Of a stretch of 64,000 nt of DNA, positions 1 through 8,330 are shown piece after piece. The first letter of the stretch is position 1, and every line of letters begins with the position of its first letter. Under the pieces are notes generated by a model. It searched no databases, was not told the origin of the DNA, and saw only the letters and a program-made list of their open reading frames with translations. A program made the position numbers and the translations under genes. The stretch spans positions 248,001-312,000 of the forward strand of contig NZ_QYYD01000002.1 of the NCBI RefSeq assembly GCF_003591005.1, read 5' to 3'. The DNA comes from Rhodopseudomonas palustris. Lineage in GTDB: Bacteria > Pseudomonadota > Alphaproteobacteria > Rhizobiales > Xanthobacteraceae.

Positions 1-704
1 AAGCCGGCCGTGTAGTACAGCTTCTTGGCGGCGATGCGCACCCGGTGGCGTTGTTCGTCGCTCAGCTCATCCAGCCGGTCGAGCTTGCCGATCAGCCGTT
101 TGGCGCGGCGCTTCAGCGTGCGCTTGGCGAAGGTCTTGGCCTTCGCCGGAACATCCTGCGCGGTCTGTGCCCGTTCGCCGGCATCGGCCCAGCGCTGCAA
201 ATCGGCCAGCAGCTTGTCGAACCGCTCGTCGGCGACGGCGCGGCCGGCGGTCGTGAACGCGCTGGCGCGATCGGTTGCGACGCGCTTGCGGAAGGCGTTC
301 GAACTGGCGCTGCTGGTCTCCTGCAGCTTGAGGTCCATCAGATGCAGGTCGCGCGCCGGGCCGAGCCGGCCGGTCAGCCATTTCAGCTCGCGCTTCAACC
401 GCTCGGTCTCGGGGCCGTGCACCAATGCGGCGAAGATCGTGATCATCACCCGGGTGCGCCGCAGCGCGATCCGCATCTGGTGCACGCCGGTCGGGTCGCG
501 CTGCTCGACGGCGGGGCGTAGCGATGCGATCCGCGCGATCAGTGCGGCCGCAATCGACTTGAACGCGTCGGTTGTGGTGCTCGCGGCAGGAAGAACAATC
601 GCCTCGGAGACCGCCCGGCGTGCCGATGATCGGGCGCTTTTCACAGCCGTCCTGCGCTCCGCGCTGCGTGGAGCGACCACAGCTTTCTTGACAACTCGAC
701 GCAT
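1..704 (-). CDS. CHAD domain protein (C-terminus outside window)
   Basis: The ATG at 704 opens a reading frame that runs off the left edge, so about 234 residues are visible. A basic, low-complexity N-terminus (about residues 1-45) precedes a CHAD domain that begins near the HQMRIALRRTRV motif (about residues 69-80). The helical region that follows is rich in Arg and Lys, for example RTLKRRAKRLIGKLDRLDELSDEQRH. CHAD domains bind inorganic polyphosphate through conserved His, Arg and Lys side chains, and this protein has no CYTH triphosphatase part in the visible segment. A polyphosphate-associated role is therefore a family-based inference. The reverse strand carries a long shadow frame that I regard as non-coding. 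Confidence 0.8.
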   Translation of the reverse strand, partial: MRRVVKKAVVAPRSAERRTAVKSARSSARRAVSEAIVLPAASTTTDAFKSIAAALIARIASLRPAVEQRDPTGVHQMRIALRRTRVMITIFAALVHGPETERLKRELKWLTGRLGPARDLHLMDLKLQETSSASSNAFRKRVATDRASAFTTAGRAVADERFDKLLADLQRWADAGERAQTAQDVPAKAKTFAKRTLKRRAKRLIGKLDRLDELSDEQRHRVRIAAKKLYYTAG

Positions 705-816
705 CTCAACCTGCAGCGGCACCCATCCGCGGGGACAATGTAGCAGCTTTGGAGCCGAATTGTGTGTCACGCAGGAACGCCGCGGCGCGAAAAATCGTCG
801 CGCGCGCGACGGAGCG

Positions 817-1083
817 CTAGGCGCGCTGCAGAACCTGCAGCGGATAGCCGATCAGCTTCGCCGCTGCGTAAGCGATGGCCATGCCGATCAGCGCCGCGAC
901 CGCCTGCCCGCCGTAGAACCAGACCAGCGAATCCGGATCGGGATTGAGGCGCACCGCGAGGTCGAGGCACCACAGGATCGCCGCGACACCCACCACCAGC
1001 ACAATGAAGAGTTGCACGCGCTGCACGGCGGCTTCGATCCGGGCCATGCGGGCTTCGACGTGTTTGTCGGGGACCGTCGTCAT
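817..1083 (-). CDS. Small two-helix membrane protein, hypothetical
   Basis: This 88-residue protein has a charged, probably coiled N-terminus (about residues 1-25) and two hydrophobic segments, LFIVLVVGVAAILWCLDLAV and AVAALIGMAIAYAAAKLIGY, joined by a short loop. It should be an inner-membrane protein. I chose the ATG at 1083 because GAGGACGC lies just upstream of it; a TTG seven codons earlier (1104) is the alternative. The function is unknown. It lies on the same strand as the CHAD gene, but more than 100 bases separate them. Confidence 0.6.
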   Translation of the reverse strand: MTTVPDKHVEARMARIEAAVQRVQLFIVLVVGVAAILWCLDLAVRLNPDPDSLVWFYGGQAVAALIGMAIAYAAAKLIGYPLQVLQRA

Positions 1084-1245
1084 TGCGTCCTCACTACCAA
1101 CCAAAGTTCAACCAGCGATCGCCTTGCGATCGATTCCTGATTAGCACGGAGCTGCGCTGCAAGTGCACTGCTGATACTCCAGCACAAATCATCGTGGACG
1201 ACGATTAGTCCGTGGTCGTAGTGATCATCATGATCGCCGCGGCCG

Positions 1246-1259
1246 TTGACTTAGCGCAA
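1246..1259 (+). promoter_or_regulatory. Candidate FixK/Fnr box upstream of iorA
   Basis: TTGACTTAGCGCAA fits the alphaproteobacterial FixK2 pattern TTG(A/C)-N6-(T/G)CAA. It lies 85 bases upstream of the iorA start, a workable distance for a class II activator site at about -41. Binding is inferred from sequence only. Confidence 0.55.
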
Positions 1260-1344
1260 ATACGACGGAAGGTAAATTTGGGAAACAGGGCCCCTTTACA
1301 GCAGTTCTAATCGCCGCGATGGCGTTCGCTGGGGGGAGCTCTCG

Positions 1345-3165
1345 ATGCATACACCTTGGCAAGCCGCGACGGCGCTGGAGGGCGGGCCGAAGGAGCTGCG
1401 CCCCCTGACCGGCAACGAGGCGATCGCCCGTGCGGCGTGGGAAGCCGGCGTCCGCGTCGCCGCCGCTTATCCCGGCACGCCCAGCACCGAGATCCTCGAA
1501 AGCCTCGGCAGTTATCCGGCCGAAGATCTGCACGCGCAATGGTCGACCAACGAGAAGGTCGCGCTCGATGTGGCGATCGGCGCATCGTTCGCCGGCAGCC
1601 GCGCGCTGTGCGCGATGAAGCATGTCGGTCTCAACGTCGCCGCCGACGCGCTGATGTCGTTCGCCTATATCGGCGTCAATGGCGGGCTGGTGCTGATCGT
1701 CTGCGACGATCCCGGCATCCACTCGTCGCAGAACGAGCAGGACAGCCGGATCTACGGCCTGCTCGGCACGCTGCCGATCCTCGAGCCGTCCGACGCGCAG
1801 GAGGCGTACGAGTTCACCAAGCTGGCTTTCGATATTTCCGAACAGTTCGACACGCCGGTGATCGTGCGCAGCACCACGCGGCTGTCGCACACCCGCAGCA
1901 CCGTCTCGGTCGGGCTGCGCTGCGAGGTGTCGGCGCGGGTGTTCCTGGAGCAGCCTTCGAAGAACGTGATGATTCCGGCGCATGCGCGCGGCCGTCACGT
2001 CGCGGTGCTGGAGCGCGAGGCCAGGCTGAAAGATTACTTCGCGGTCTCGGGTCTCACGCAGTGGGAAAAGGGTGATCCCGCCTTCGGCATCGTCACCGCC
2101 GGCACCTGCTATCCGTATGTGCGCGAGGTGCTGCCGAATGCCACCGTGCTGAAGCTCGGCGCGTCCTGGCCGCTGCCGGAACAGTTATTGCGCGACTTCT
2201 GCGGCTCGGTCGAGCGCGTGTTCGTGGTCGAGGAACTGGAGCCGGTCATCGAAAAGGAGATCGCGGCGCTCGGTATCAAAGTCGAGGGCAAGCGCTTGTT
2301 TCCGCGCGCCGGCGAATTCTCGCCCGAGGTGGTGCGCGCCGGGCTGGTGCAGGCCGGCATTCTGCCGGCGCCGCCATCGCTCAACGTCTGGGTGCCGGAG
2401 CCGGTGGTGCGGCCGCCGGTGCTGTGCGCCGGCTGTCCGCATACCTCGAGCTTCATGGCGGTGCGCGCCTCGGGCGCCCGCGTCGCCGGCGACATCGGCT
2501 GCTACACGCTGGCGGTGCTCGATCCCTTGCGCGGCATCGACACCTGCGTGGCGATGGGCTCGTCGATCGGCAACGCGATCGGCATGGCCAAGGCCGGCGA
2601 GACCAAGCCCATCGTCGCCACCATCGGAGACAGCACCTTCCTGCATGCCGGCATCCCGGCGCTGATCGATGCGGTCTATAACCAGGCCAACATCGCCGTG
2701 ATGCTGCTCGACAACCACATCACCGCAATGACCGGCGGCCAGCAGCATCCCGGCACGGGCAAGACCCTGCGCGGCGATCCGGCGCCGCAGATCGACTACG
2801 AAGTGCTGATCCGCGCCTGCGGCGTGCAATGGGTCAAGACGGTCGACAGCTACGATCTCGCCGCGACGCATCAGGCGCTGCGCGAGGCGATCGCGTATCG
2901 CGGCGTCGCGGTGCTGATCTCCAATCGGCCCTGCGTGCTCGACCCGATCAAGATCAAGGGCCCGCCGCTGGAAGTCGTCACCAGCCAGTGCACAGCGTGT
3001 CAGTCCTGCATGAATCTCGGCTGCCCGGCGCTGACCTGGAGCGACGAATGGTTCGAGGGCCGGCACCGGGTCAAGATCGATCCGGCGCTGTGCATCGGCT
3101 GCACGCTGTGCGCCCAGGTCTGCACTATCGACTGCATCAAGATCGCAACGCCGGTGACGCCATGA
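1345..3165 (+). CDS. iorA: Indolepyruvate ferredoxin oxidoreductase, alpha subunit
   Basis: This 606-residue, thiamine-diphosphate-dependent subunit oxidatively decarboxylates aryl-2-oxoacids (indolepyruvate, phenylpyruvate) to arylacetyl-CoA while reducing ferredoxin. The N-terminal pyrimidine-binding region carries AAYPGTPSTEILES. The central TPP region has IGDSTFLHAGIPALIDAVYN (about residues 427-446) and MLLDNHITAMTGG. The C-terminus holds two [4Fe-4S] ferredoxin motifs, CTACQSCMNLGC (from about 550) and CIGCTLCAQVCTIDC. The ATG at 1345 follows a GGGGGGAG ribosome-binding site. The stop overlaps the iorB start by four bases (ATGA), so translation is probably coupled. A FixK-type box lies upstream, in keeping with an oxygen-sensitive enzyme. 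Confidence 0.93.
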   Translation: MHTPWQAATALEGGPKELRPLTGNEAIARAAWEAGVRVAAAYPGTPSTEILESLGSYPAEDLHAQWSTNEKVALDVAIGASFAGSRALCAMKHVGLNVAADALMSFAYIGVNGGLVLIVCDDPGIHSSQNEQDSRIYGLLGTLPILEPSDAQEAYEFTKLAFDISEQFDTPVIVRSTTRLSHTRSTVSVGLRCEVSARVFLEQPSKNVMIPAHARGRHVAVLEREARLKDYFAVSGLTQWEKGDPAFGIVTAGTCYPYVREVLPNATVLKLGASWPLPEQLLRDFCGSVERVFVVEELEPVIEKEIAALGIKVEGKRLFPRAGEFSPEVVRAGLVQAGILPAPPSLNVWVPEPVVRPPVLCAGCPHTSSFMAVRASGARVAGDIGCYTLAVLDPLRGIDTCVAMGSSIGNAIGMAKAGETKPIVATIGDSTFLHAGIPALIDAVYNQANIAVMLLDNHITAMTGGQQHPGTGKTLRGDPAPQIDYEVLIRACGVQWVKTVDSYDLAATHQALREAIAYRGVAVLISNRPCVLDPIKIKGPPLEVVTSQCTACQSCMNLGCPALTWSDEWFEGRHRVKIDPALCIGCTLCAQVCTIDCIKIATPVTP

Positions 3166-4106
3166 ACGAGCAAAGCAACATCGCGGTGAATGCGGACAGC
3201 GAGCCGGTCGCCTTCAACGCGGCGCTGGCCGAGCCGTTCAACGTGCTGATCGTCGGCGTCGGCGGGCAGGGCGTCATCATGGTGTCGAAGGTGCTGGCGT
3301 CGCTGGCGCAGGCGCACGGCTTCGAGGTCAAGCAGAGCGAAGTCCACGGCATGGCCAAGCGCGGCGGCATCGTGTTCAGCCACGTCCGGTTCGGGCCGAA
3401 AGTGTGGTCGCCGACCATTCCCAAGGGCGAGGCCGACGTGCTGATCGCGCTGGAATGGGCCGAGGGTCTGCGCTGGCTGCCGCATCTGAAGCGCGACACC
3501 GGCGTGTTCATCTGCGACACCAAGCGCATCGTGCCGCCGTTCGCCTGCCGCAGCCGCAAGCCTGGCGCAGTGATGCGCTATGCGACCGAGACCGCCGAGC
3601 AGGTCTCGGCCTACGTCTCCGAAGCCTACGCGATCGATGCGACCCGGATGGCCGAAGAACTCGGCAACGACCGCGCCGCCAACGTGGTGCTACTTGGCGC
3701 GCTGTCGACGGTGCTGGAATTCTCGCTGCCGGAATGGGAGCGGACGGTCACCAGCTTCGTGCCGAAGAAGACCATCGCGGTGAACAGTGCGGCGTTCGAG
3801 CTCGGCCGCGCCTGGATCGCGGAGGCGAAGACTTCGTCGCCCACCGGCGACGTCGCGGCGACGCCGGCGCCGACTCATACGCCCTATACGGCGCGGCTGG
3901 AGATCACCGAGGCCTGGTGCAAAAGCTGCGAGATTTGCGTGAAGCTGTGCCCCGAGCGCTGCCTGACGCTCGACGCCGATCGCATCGCCAAGCTGATCGC
4001 GCCGGAGAAATGCACTGGCTGCCGGCTCTGCGAGTGGCTGTGTCCCGACTTCGCGATCCGCGCCCATCTCGACACCGAAGCCGCGGTGATGGAGGCCGCG
4101 CGATGA
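3162..4106 (+). CDS. iorB: Indolepyruvate oxidoreductase beta subunit fused to a 2[4Fe-4S] ferredoxin
   Basis: The first ~210 of 314 residues are the beta (gamma-type) subunit of a 2-oxoacid:ferredoxin oxidoreductase, with VLIVGVGGQGVIMVSKVL near the N-terminus and SEVHGMAKRGG. After a Pro/Thr linker (about residues 225-245) a ferredoxin domain follows, with CKSCEICVKLCPERC and CTGCRLCEWLCPDF. IorB proteins are usually about 200 residues and lack this domain, so this is a fusion. The domain resembles the separate delta (ferredoxin) subunit of KorABCD-type enzymes, which is missing as its own gene downstream. It may therefore serve the next three gene products. The frame overlaps iorA and korA by four bases at each end. 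Confidence 0.9.
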   Translation: MNEQSNIAVNADSEPVAFNAALAEPFNVLIVGVGGQGVIMVSKVLASLAQAHGFEVKQSEVHGMAKRGGIVFSHVRFGPKVWSPTIPKGEADVLIALEWAEGLRWLPHLKRDTGVFICDTKRIVPPFACRSRKPGAVMRYATETAEQVSAYVSEAYAIDATRMAEELGNDRAANVVLLGALSTVLEFSLPEWERTVTSFVPKKTIAVNSAAFELGRAWIAEAKTSSPTGDVAATPAPTHTPYTARLEITEAWCKSCEICVKLCPERCLTLDADRIAKLIAPEKCTGCRLCEWLCPDFAIRAHLDTEAAVMEAAR

Positions 4107-5266
4107 ACGCGCCCGATCGTTCGCACGCCAAGCCCGCCGCCGCCAAGCTGCTATCCGGCAACGCCGCCTGCGCCCAGGGCGCGATCGACGCCGGCTGCAC
4201 ATTTTTCGCCGGCTATCCGATCACGCCGTCCTCGGAGATCGCCGAGCGGCTGTCGGTGCTGCTGCCGAAGGCCGGTGGCGTGTTCATCCAGATGGAAGAC
4301 GAAATCGCCGCGATGGCCGCCGTGGTCGGCGCCTCGATGGGCGGCGTCAAAGCACTGACCGCCACCTCCGGCCCGGGCTTCTCGCTGAAGCAGGAGAATA
4401 TCGGCTACGCCGCCGGCGCGGAAATTCCCTGCGTCGTCGTCAATGTGATGCGGGGCGGCCCGTCGACCGGCATGCCGACGCGGCCTTCGCAGGCCGACAT
4501 CTATCAGACGCGCTATGGCAGCCACGGCGACTATCCGATCATCGTGCTGGCCCCGGCCTCGGCGCGAGAAATCTATAGCGAGACCATCCGCGCCTTCGAT
4601 CTCGCCGAGACCTGCCGCACGCCAGTCGTGCTGCTTTATGACCAAGTCATCGCACAGTCGTCCGAGACGGTCACGCTCGGCGGCCGGCCGCTGGTGCATG
4701 CCACCCGCAAATGGGCGAGCGGCCCGCGCGACAGCTACAAGCCCTATGCGGCAGACGCCGACGGCGTGCCGCCGATGCCGCGGCCCGGCGATGGCTATCG
4801 CACCCACACCACCGGTCTGACGCACAGCGAGAGCGGTTTCCCGTCGCAGGATCCGGAAACGGTCACGCGCAATCTCGGCCGGCTCTACGCCAAGCTGGAT
4901 CACTTCCGCGATCTGATCGACAGCTTTGAGGCGGTGCGCTGCGAGGACGCCGAAGTGGTGATCGTCGCCATCGGCATCAGCGCCCGCGCCGCGCGACGCG
5001 CCGTCGATGCCTGCCGCGCCGAGGGCCACAAGGTCGGCTTGTTCAGGCCGATCACGCTGTGGCCGTTCCCGGAGATCGCGCTGCGCGAGGCGACAAAGCA
5101 CGCCCGTGCGATCCTGGTGCCCGAGCTCAACATCGGCCAGCTGCGGCTCGAGATCGAGCGATTACTCCGCGATCGCCGCGTCGAGGGGCTGCATCTGATC
5201 AGCGGCGAGCCGATCACGCCGGCGCAGATCGCCGCCGCCGCGTCCAAGCTCGCCACGGAGGCCTGA
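4103..5266 (+). CDS. korA: 2-oxoacid:ferredoxin oxidoreductase, alpha subunit
   Basis: This 387-residue protein is the pyrimidine-domain subunit of a 2-oxoacid:acceptor oxidoreductase. Recognisable parts are GCTFFAGYPITPSSEIAERL, QMEDEIAAMAAVVGASMGG, TATSGPGFSLKQENIGYA and NVMRGGPSTGMPTRPSQAD. The gamma domain that some KorA proteins carry at the N-terminus is absent and is encoded separately at 6112-6669. The start codon overlaps the iorB stop. The substrate cannot be fixed from sequence: 2-oxoglutarate is the default family assignment, but phenylglyoxylate or another aromatic 2-oxoacid fits the neighbourhood (iorAB, phenylacetate-CoA ligase) at least as well. Confidence 0.88.
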   Translation: MNAPDRSHAKPAAAKLLSGNAACAQGAIDAGCTFFAGYPITPSSEIAERLSVLLPKAGGVFIQMEDEIAAMAAVVGASMGGVKALTATSGPGFSLKQENIGYAAGAEIPCVVVNVMRGGPSTGMPTRPSQADIYQTRYGSHGDYPIIVLAPASAREIYSETIRAFDLAETCRTPVVLLYDQVIAQSSETVTLGGRPLVHATRKWASGPRDSYKPYAADADGVPPMPRPGDGYRTHTTGLTHSESGFPSQDPETVTRNLGRLYAKLDHFRDLIDSFEAVRCEDAEVVIVAIGISARAARRAVDACRAEGHKVGLFRPITLWPFPEIALREATKHARAILVPELNIGQLRLEIERLLRDRRVEGLHLISGEPITPAQIAAAASKLATEA

Positions 5267-5267
5267 G

Positions 5268-6098
5268 ATGTTTCGCGACGCGCCGCATTTCGACGTCCGC
5301 GATTATCTCCGCAAGGAGATGATGCCGCATTTTCTCTGCCCCGGCTGTGGCCACGGCATGGCGCTGCGCGCGCTGCTGTGGGCGCTGCATGAACTCAAGA
5401 TCGACCGCGACAAGCTCGCCGTCGTGTCGGGCATCGGCTGCGCCGGCCGGCTGTCGGCCTATATCGACGCCAACACCTTTCATACGACGCACGGCCGGCC
5501 GCTGGCCTATGCGACCGGGCTCGCTTTGGCGCGGCCGGACCTGCATGTCGTGGTGATCACCGGGGACGGTGATTGCCTGGCGATCGGCGGCAATCATCTG
5601 ATCCACGCCTGCCGGCGCAATCTCAAGCTGACCTGCCTGATGCTCAACAACGAGATCTACGGCATGACCGGCGGCCAGGTGTCGCCGACCACTTCCGAGA
5701 CGCGGCTGACCACTACGACGCCGCACGGCAACACCGAGCCGAACTTCGACGCCTGCGCGCTGGCGATCGCCGCCGGCGCCGGCTTCGTCGGCCGCGAGGT
5801 GACGCGCCACGTGCCGAAGATGAAGGAGCTGATCAAGGACGCCCTGCAGCATCCCGGCTTTGCCTTCGTCGAGGTGCTGTCGGACTGCACCGAGGTGTAC
5901 GGCCGCAAGAACGACATGGGCTCGTCATCCGAGATGGTGCTGCGGCAGAAGAGCGAAATGCGCCCCTCGGCCTATCGCGACAGCGTCGACGAGCCGTTCC
6001 GCTCCACAGACTTGCCGACGGGCATTCTGGCTCGCAACACACGGCCCGAATACGGCGCGGCACTGCGCGCCGCGGCGGCCGCGCGCGCCGCCAAGTAA
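5268..6098 (+). CDS. korB: 2-oxoacid:ferredoxin oxidoreductase, beta (TPP-binding) subunit
   Basis: This 276-residue protein carries the cluster and TPP-binding features of the family's beta subunit: FLCPGCGHGMALRALLWAL, VSGIGCAGRLSAYID, then ITGDGDCLAIGGNHLIHACRRN and LMLNNEIYGMTGGQVSPTT, which is the GDGD...NN thiamine-diphosphate motif. Residues 175-195 contain DACALAIAAGAGFVGREV. The ATG lies two bases after the korA stop, so the two should be co-translated. It works as the catalytic partner of KorA with electrons leaving through ferredoxin, here probably the ferredoxin domain fused to IorB. Confidence 0.9.
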   Translation: MFRDAPHFDVRDYLRKEMMPHFLCPGCGHGMALRALLWALHELKIDRDKLAVVSGIGCAGRLSAYIDANTFHTTHGRPLAYATGLALARPDLHVVVITGDGDCLAIGGNHLIHACRRNLKLTCLMLNNEIYGMTGGQVSPTTSETRLTTTTPHGNTEPNFDACALAIAAGAGFVGREVTRHVPKMKELIKDALQHPGFAFVEVLSDCTEVYGRKNDMGSSSEMVLRQKSEMRPSAYRDSVDEPFRSTDLPTGILARNTRPEYGAALRAAAAARAAK

Positions 6099-6111
6099 CA
6101 GGAGCGAGACG

Positions 6112-6669
6112 ATGCCGAAATCCCGGATCGAATTGCGCTTCGGCGGCACCGGCGGGCAGGGGCTGGTGCTCAGCGCCAAGCTGCTCGCCGACGCGCTGGC
6201 GCTGGAAGGCCGCCACGTCGCGCAGTCGCAGACCTACGAGCCGACCTCGCGCGGCGGCTTCTGCAACGCCGATCTGGTGGTGGCGAGCGGCGAGGTCGAC
6301 TACCCGCTGCCGGTGGCGTTCGACTATCTGGTGCTGCTCGACACCATCGCGATGAAGCCGTCCTGGCCGAAGCTGAAAACCGGCGCGCTGGTGATCGCGG
6401 ATTCGCGGCTGTGCCCGGAGCTGCCGGACGGCGCCGGCAAAACATTGTCGCTGCCACTCAGCCGCACCGCGATCGAACTCGGCAGCGAACGCGTCACCAA
6501 CATCGTCGCGCTCGGCGCACTGCTGGAGACGACGGCGCTGTGCAAGCGCAAGTCGGTCGAGCAGGTGATCCGCGCCAACTCGCCGCGCGGATTCCTCGAC
6601 CTCAACCTGGACGCGCTCGCCGCCGGCGCCGAGCTCGCCAAAGCGCCCGTCGCCGCGGCAGCGTCGTGA
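6112..6669 (+). CDS. korC: 2-oxoacid:ferredoxin oxidoreductase, gamma subunit
   Basis: This 185-residue gamma subunit has the diagnostic RFGGTGGQGLVLSAKLLADAL at residues 8-28 and SQTYEPTSRGGFCNADLVV. It is preceded by a good ribosome-binding site (CAGGAGCGAGACG) 13 bases after korB. It is the third part of the KorABC-type enzyme and is homologous to the N-terminal part of IorB encoded upstream, so the operon contains two gamma-type and two alpha/beta-type modules. The operon is followed by palindromic elements that may limit read-through into paaK. Confidence 0.88.
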   Translation: MPKSRIELRFGGTGGQGLVLSAKLLADALALEGRHVAQSQTYEPTSRGGFCNADLVVASGEVDYPLPVAFDYLVLLDTIAMKPSWPKLKTGALVIADSRLCPELPDGAGKTLSLPLSRTAIELGSERVTNIVALGALLETTALCKRKSVEQVIRANSPRGFLDLNLDALAAGAELAKAPVAAAAS

Positions 6670-6689
6670 CATCGGCTTTTCACCAGGCA

Positions 6690-6850
6690 CAGCGCCAACC
6701 TCTCCCCGCGCGCGGGGAGAGGTCGGTCCGCATCGCTAGATGCGGGCCGGGTGAGGGGGCGTCTCCGCGAGGCCGAGCCTCAGTGCCTGGGGCGCCCTCA
6801 TCCCAACCCTCTCCCGCAAGCGGGAGAGGGAGCTCGCCGCATGCGGGGCG
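6690..6850. repeat. Two intergenic palindromes between korC and paaK
   Basis: CCTCTCCCCGCG followed by its exact complement (6699-6722) and CCCTCTCCCGC-AA-GCGGGAGAGGG (6807-6830) are perfect inverted repeats. The second is the same core as the palindromes near 14.2, 15.1 and 15.3 kb. In RNA these form strong hairpins. They fit Rhizobiales-type intergenic palindromic elements. No gene is visible in the 226-base gap. Confidence 0.8.
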
Positions 6851-6895
6851 ACTGCATCGTTTTGCATCGACGGATACTGACAAAGGATTGTTTCG

Positions 6896-8230
6896 ATGAG
6901 CGCCCAGCCCGCCTTGCGTGAACCCGTCGTCGCCATGCACGACCGCGCCGTCGAGACGATGCCGCGGCCGCAGCTCGCGGCATTGCAGTTCGACCGGCTG
7001 CGCAGGATGCTGGAGCGGGCCTATCGCGACGTGCCGCATTATCGCCGCAGCTTCGACGAAGCCGGCGTCAAGCCGAGCGACCTCGCCTCGCTCGCCGATC
7101 TCGCGCGGTTTCCCTTCACCAAGAAGACCGACCTGCGCGACAACTATCCGTTCGGGATGTTCGCGGTACCGCGCACCCAGCTGCCGCGCATCCACGCCTC
7201 GTCCGGCACCACCGGCAAGCCGACCGTGGTCGGCTATACGCGCAACGATCTCGACGTCTGGGCCGATCTGATGGCGCGCTCGATGGTGAGTGCCGGCATC
7301 TCGCCCGACGACATTGTGCACAACGCCTATGGTTACGGCCTGTTTACCGGCGGTCTCGGCGCGCATTACGGCGCCGAGCGGCTCGGCTGCACCGTGGTGC
7401 CGGCGTCGGGCGGAGGGACCGAGCGGCAGGTGCAGCTGATCGCCGATTTCGGCGCCCACGCGCTGTGCTGCACGCCGAGCTACGCGCTGAACATCGCCGA
7501 GGTCGCGGAGCAGATGGGCGTGAACCTGCGCGACGCGCCGCTGCGCGTCGGCCTGTTCGGCGCCGAGCCGTGGTCTGATGCGATGCGCCGCGACCTCGAG
7601 GCGCGGCTCGGCATCAAGGCGGTCGACGTCTACGGCCTGTCGGAGATCATGGGCCCCGGCGTCGCCTGCGAATGCGCGGTGGCGCAGAACGGCCTGCACG
7701 GCTGGGAGGATCACTTCCTGTTCGAGACCATCGATCCGGAGACGCTGCAGGTGCTGCCGATGGGCTCGGTCGGCGAGCTGGTGATCACCACGCTGACCAA
7801 GGAAGCGCTGCCGATGATCCGGTATCGCACCCGCGATATCACCAGCCTCTGCACCGAGCCGTGCGCCTGCGGCCGCAGCCACGTCCGCATCATGCGCGTC
7901 ACCGGCCGCGACGACGACATGCTGATCATCCGCGGCGTCAACGTCTACCCGTCGCAGGTCGAGTCGGTGCTGATCGGTTTCCCCGGCATCGCGCCGCACT
8001 ACCAGATCGTGCTGACGCGCGACAAGGCGCTCGACGCCATGACGGTGGAGGTCGAGATCGCCCCGGACACGCCGCGCGACGAGGCGGCGCTGGCGAAGAA
8101 GGCCGCCGAAGTCACCCACCACATCAAGTCGCTGATCGGCGTCACCTGCAAGGTGGTGGTGAAGTCCCCGGGCGACGTGCCGCGCTCGCAGGGCAAGGCC
8201 GTGCGAGTCAAGGATCAGCGGAGTATCTGA
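6896..8230 (+). CDS. paaK: Phenylacetate-CoA ligase (aryl-CoA ligase)
   Basis: This 444-residue adenylate-forming ligase should activate phenylacetate (or a related arylacetate) to its CoA thioester with ATP. The P-loop motif IHASSGTTGKPTVVGYT is at about residues 100-116. The family's middle motifs follow (VYGLSEIMGPGVACEC, MGSVGELVITTLTKEALPMIRYRTRDITSL, then CACGRSHVRIMRVTGRDDDMLIIRGVNVYP). The length is typical of PaaK. ATG 6896 follows AAAGGA. Downstream of iorAB/korABC it suggests arylacetyl-CoA metabolism, either making the thioester from free acid or, with IorAB in reverse, exchanging arylacetyl-CoA and aryl-2-oxoacids. Confidence 0.9.
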   Translation: MSAQPALREPVVAMHDRAVETMPRPQLAALQFDRLRRMLERAYRDVPHYRRSFDEAGVKPSDLASLADLARFPFTKKTDLRDNYPFGMFAVPRTQLPRIHASSGTTGKPTVVGYTRNDLDVWADLMARSMVSAGISPDDIVHNAYGYGLFTGGLGAHYGAERLGCTVVPASGGGTERQVQLIADFGAHALCCTPSYALNIAEVAEQMGVNLRDAPLRVGLFGAEPWSDAMRRDLEARLGIKAVDVYGLSEIMGPGVACECAVAQNGLHGWEDHFLFETIDPETLQVLPMGSVGELVITTLTKEALPMIRYRTRDITSLCTEPCACGRSHVRIMRVTGRDDDMLIIRGVNVYPSQVESVLIGFPGIAPHYQIVLTRDKALDAMTVEVEIAPDTPRDEAALAKKAAEVTHHIKSLIGVTCKVVVKSPGDVPRSQGKAVRVKDQRSI

Positions 8231-8242
8231 CGGCCCGCTCCC

Positions 8243-8323
8243 CGTCATTGCGAGCGAAGCGAAGCAATCCAGCGCCGCGCGCGGGACGTGGATTGCTTCG
8301 TCGCTGCGCTCCTCGCAATGACG
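8243..8323. repeat. Intergenic inverted repeat between convergent paaK and acyl-CoA dehydrogenase
   Basis: The left arm begins CGTCATTGCGAGCGAAGCGA and the right arm ends GCGCTCCTCGCAATGACG, with GCAATCCA/TGGATTGC also paired inside. The long stem lies between two converging genes and could act as a bidirectional transcription barrier. It is an REP-like element of a different family from the CCCTCTCCCGC palindromes. Confidence 0.8.
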
Positions 8324-8330
8324 GGAAAGC

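Noticed and set aside
25-1140. 371-codon plus-strand frame at the left edge
   Set aside because: It is antisense to the CHAD gene and the small membrane protein, is Arg/Ser/Ala-rich, and shows no domain.
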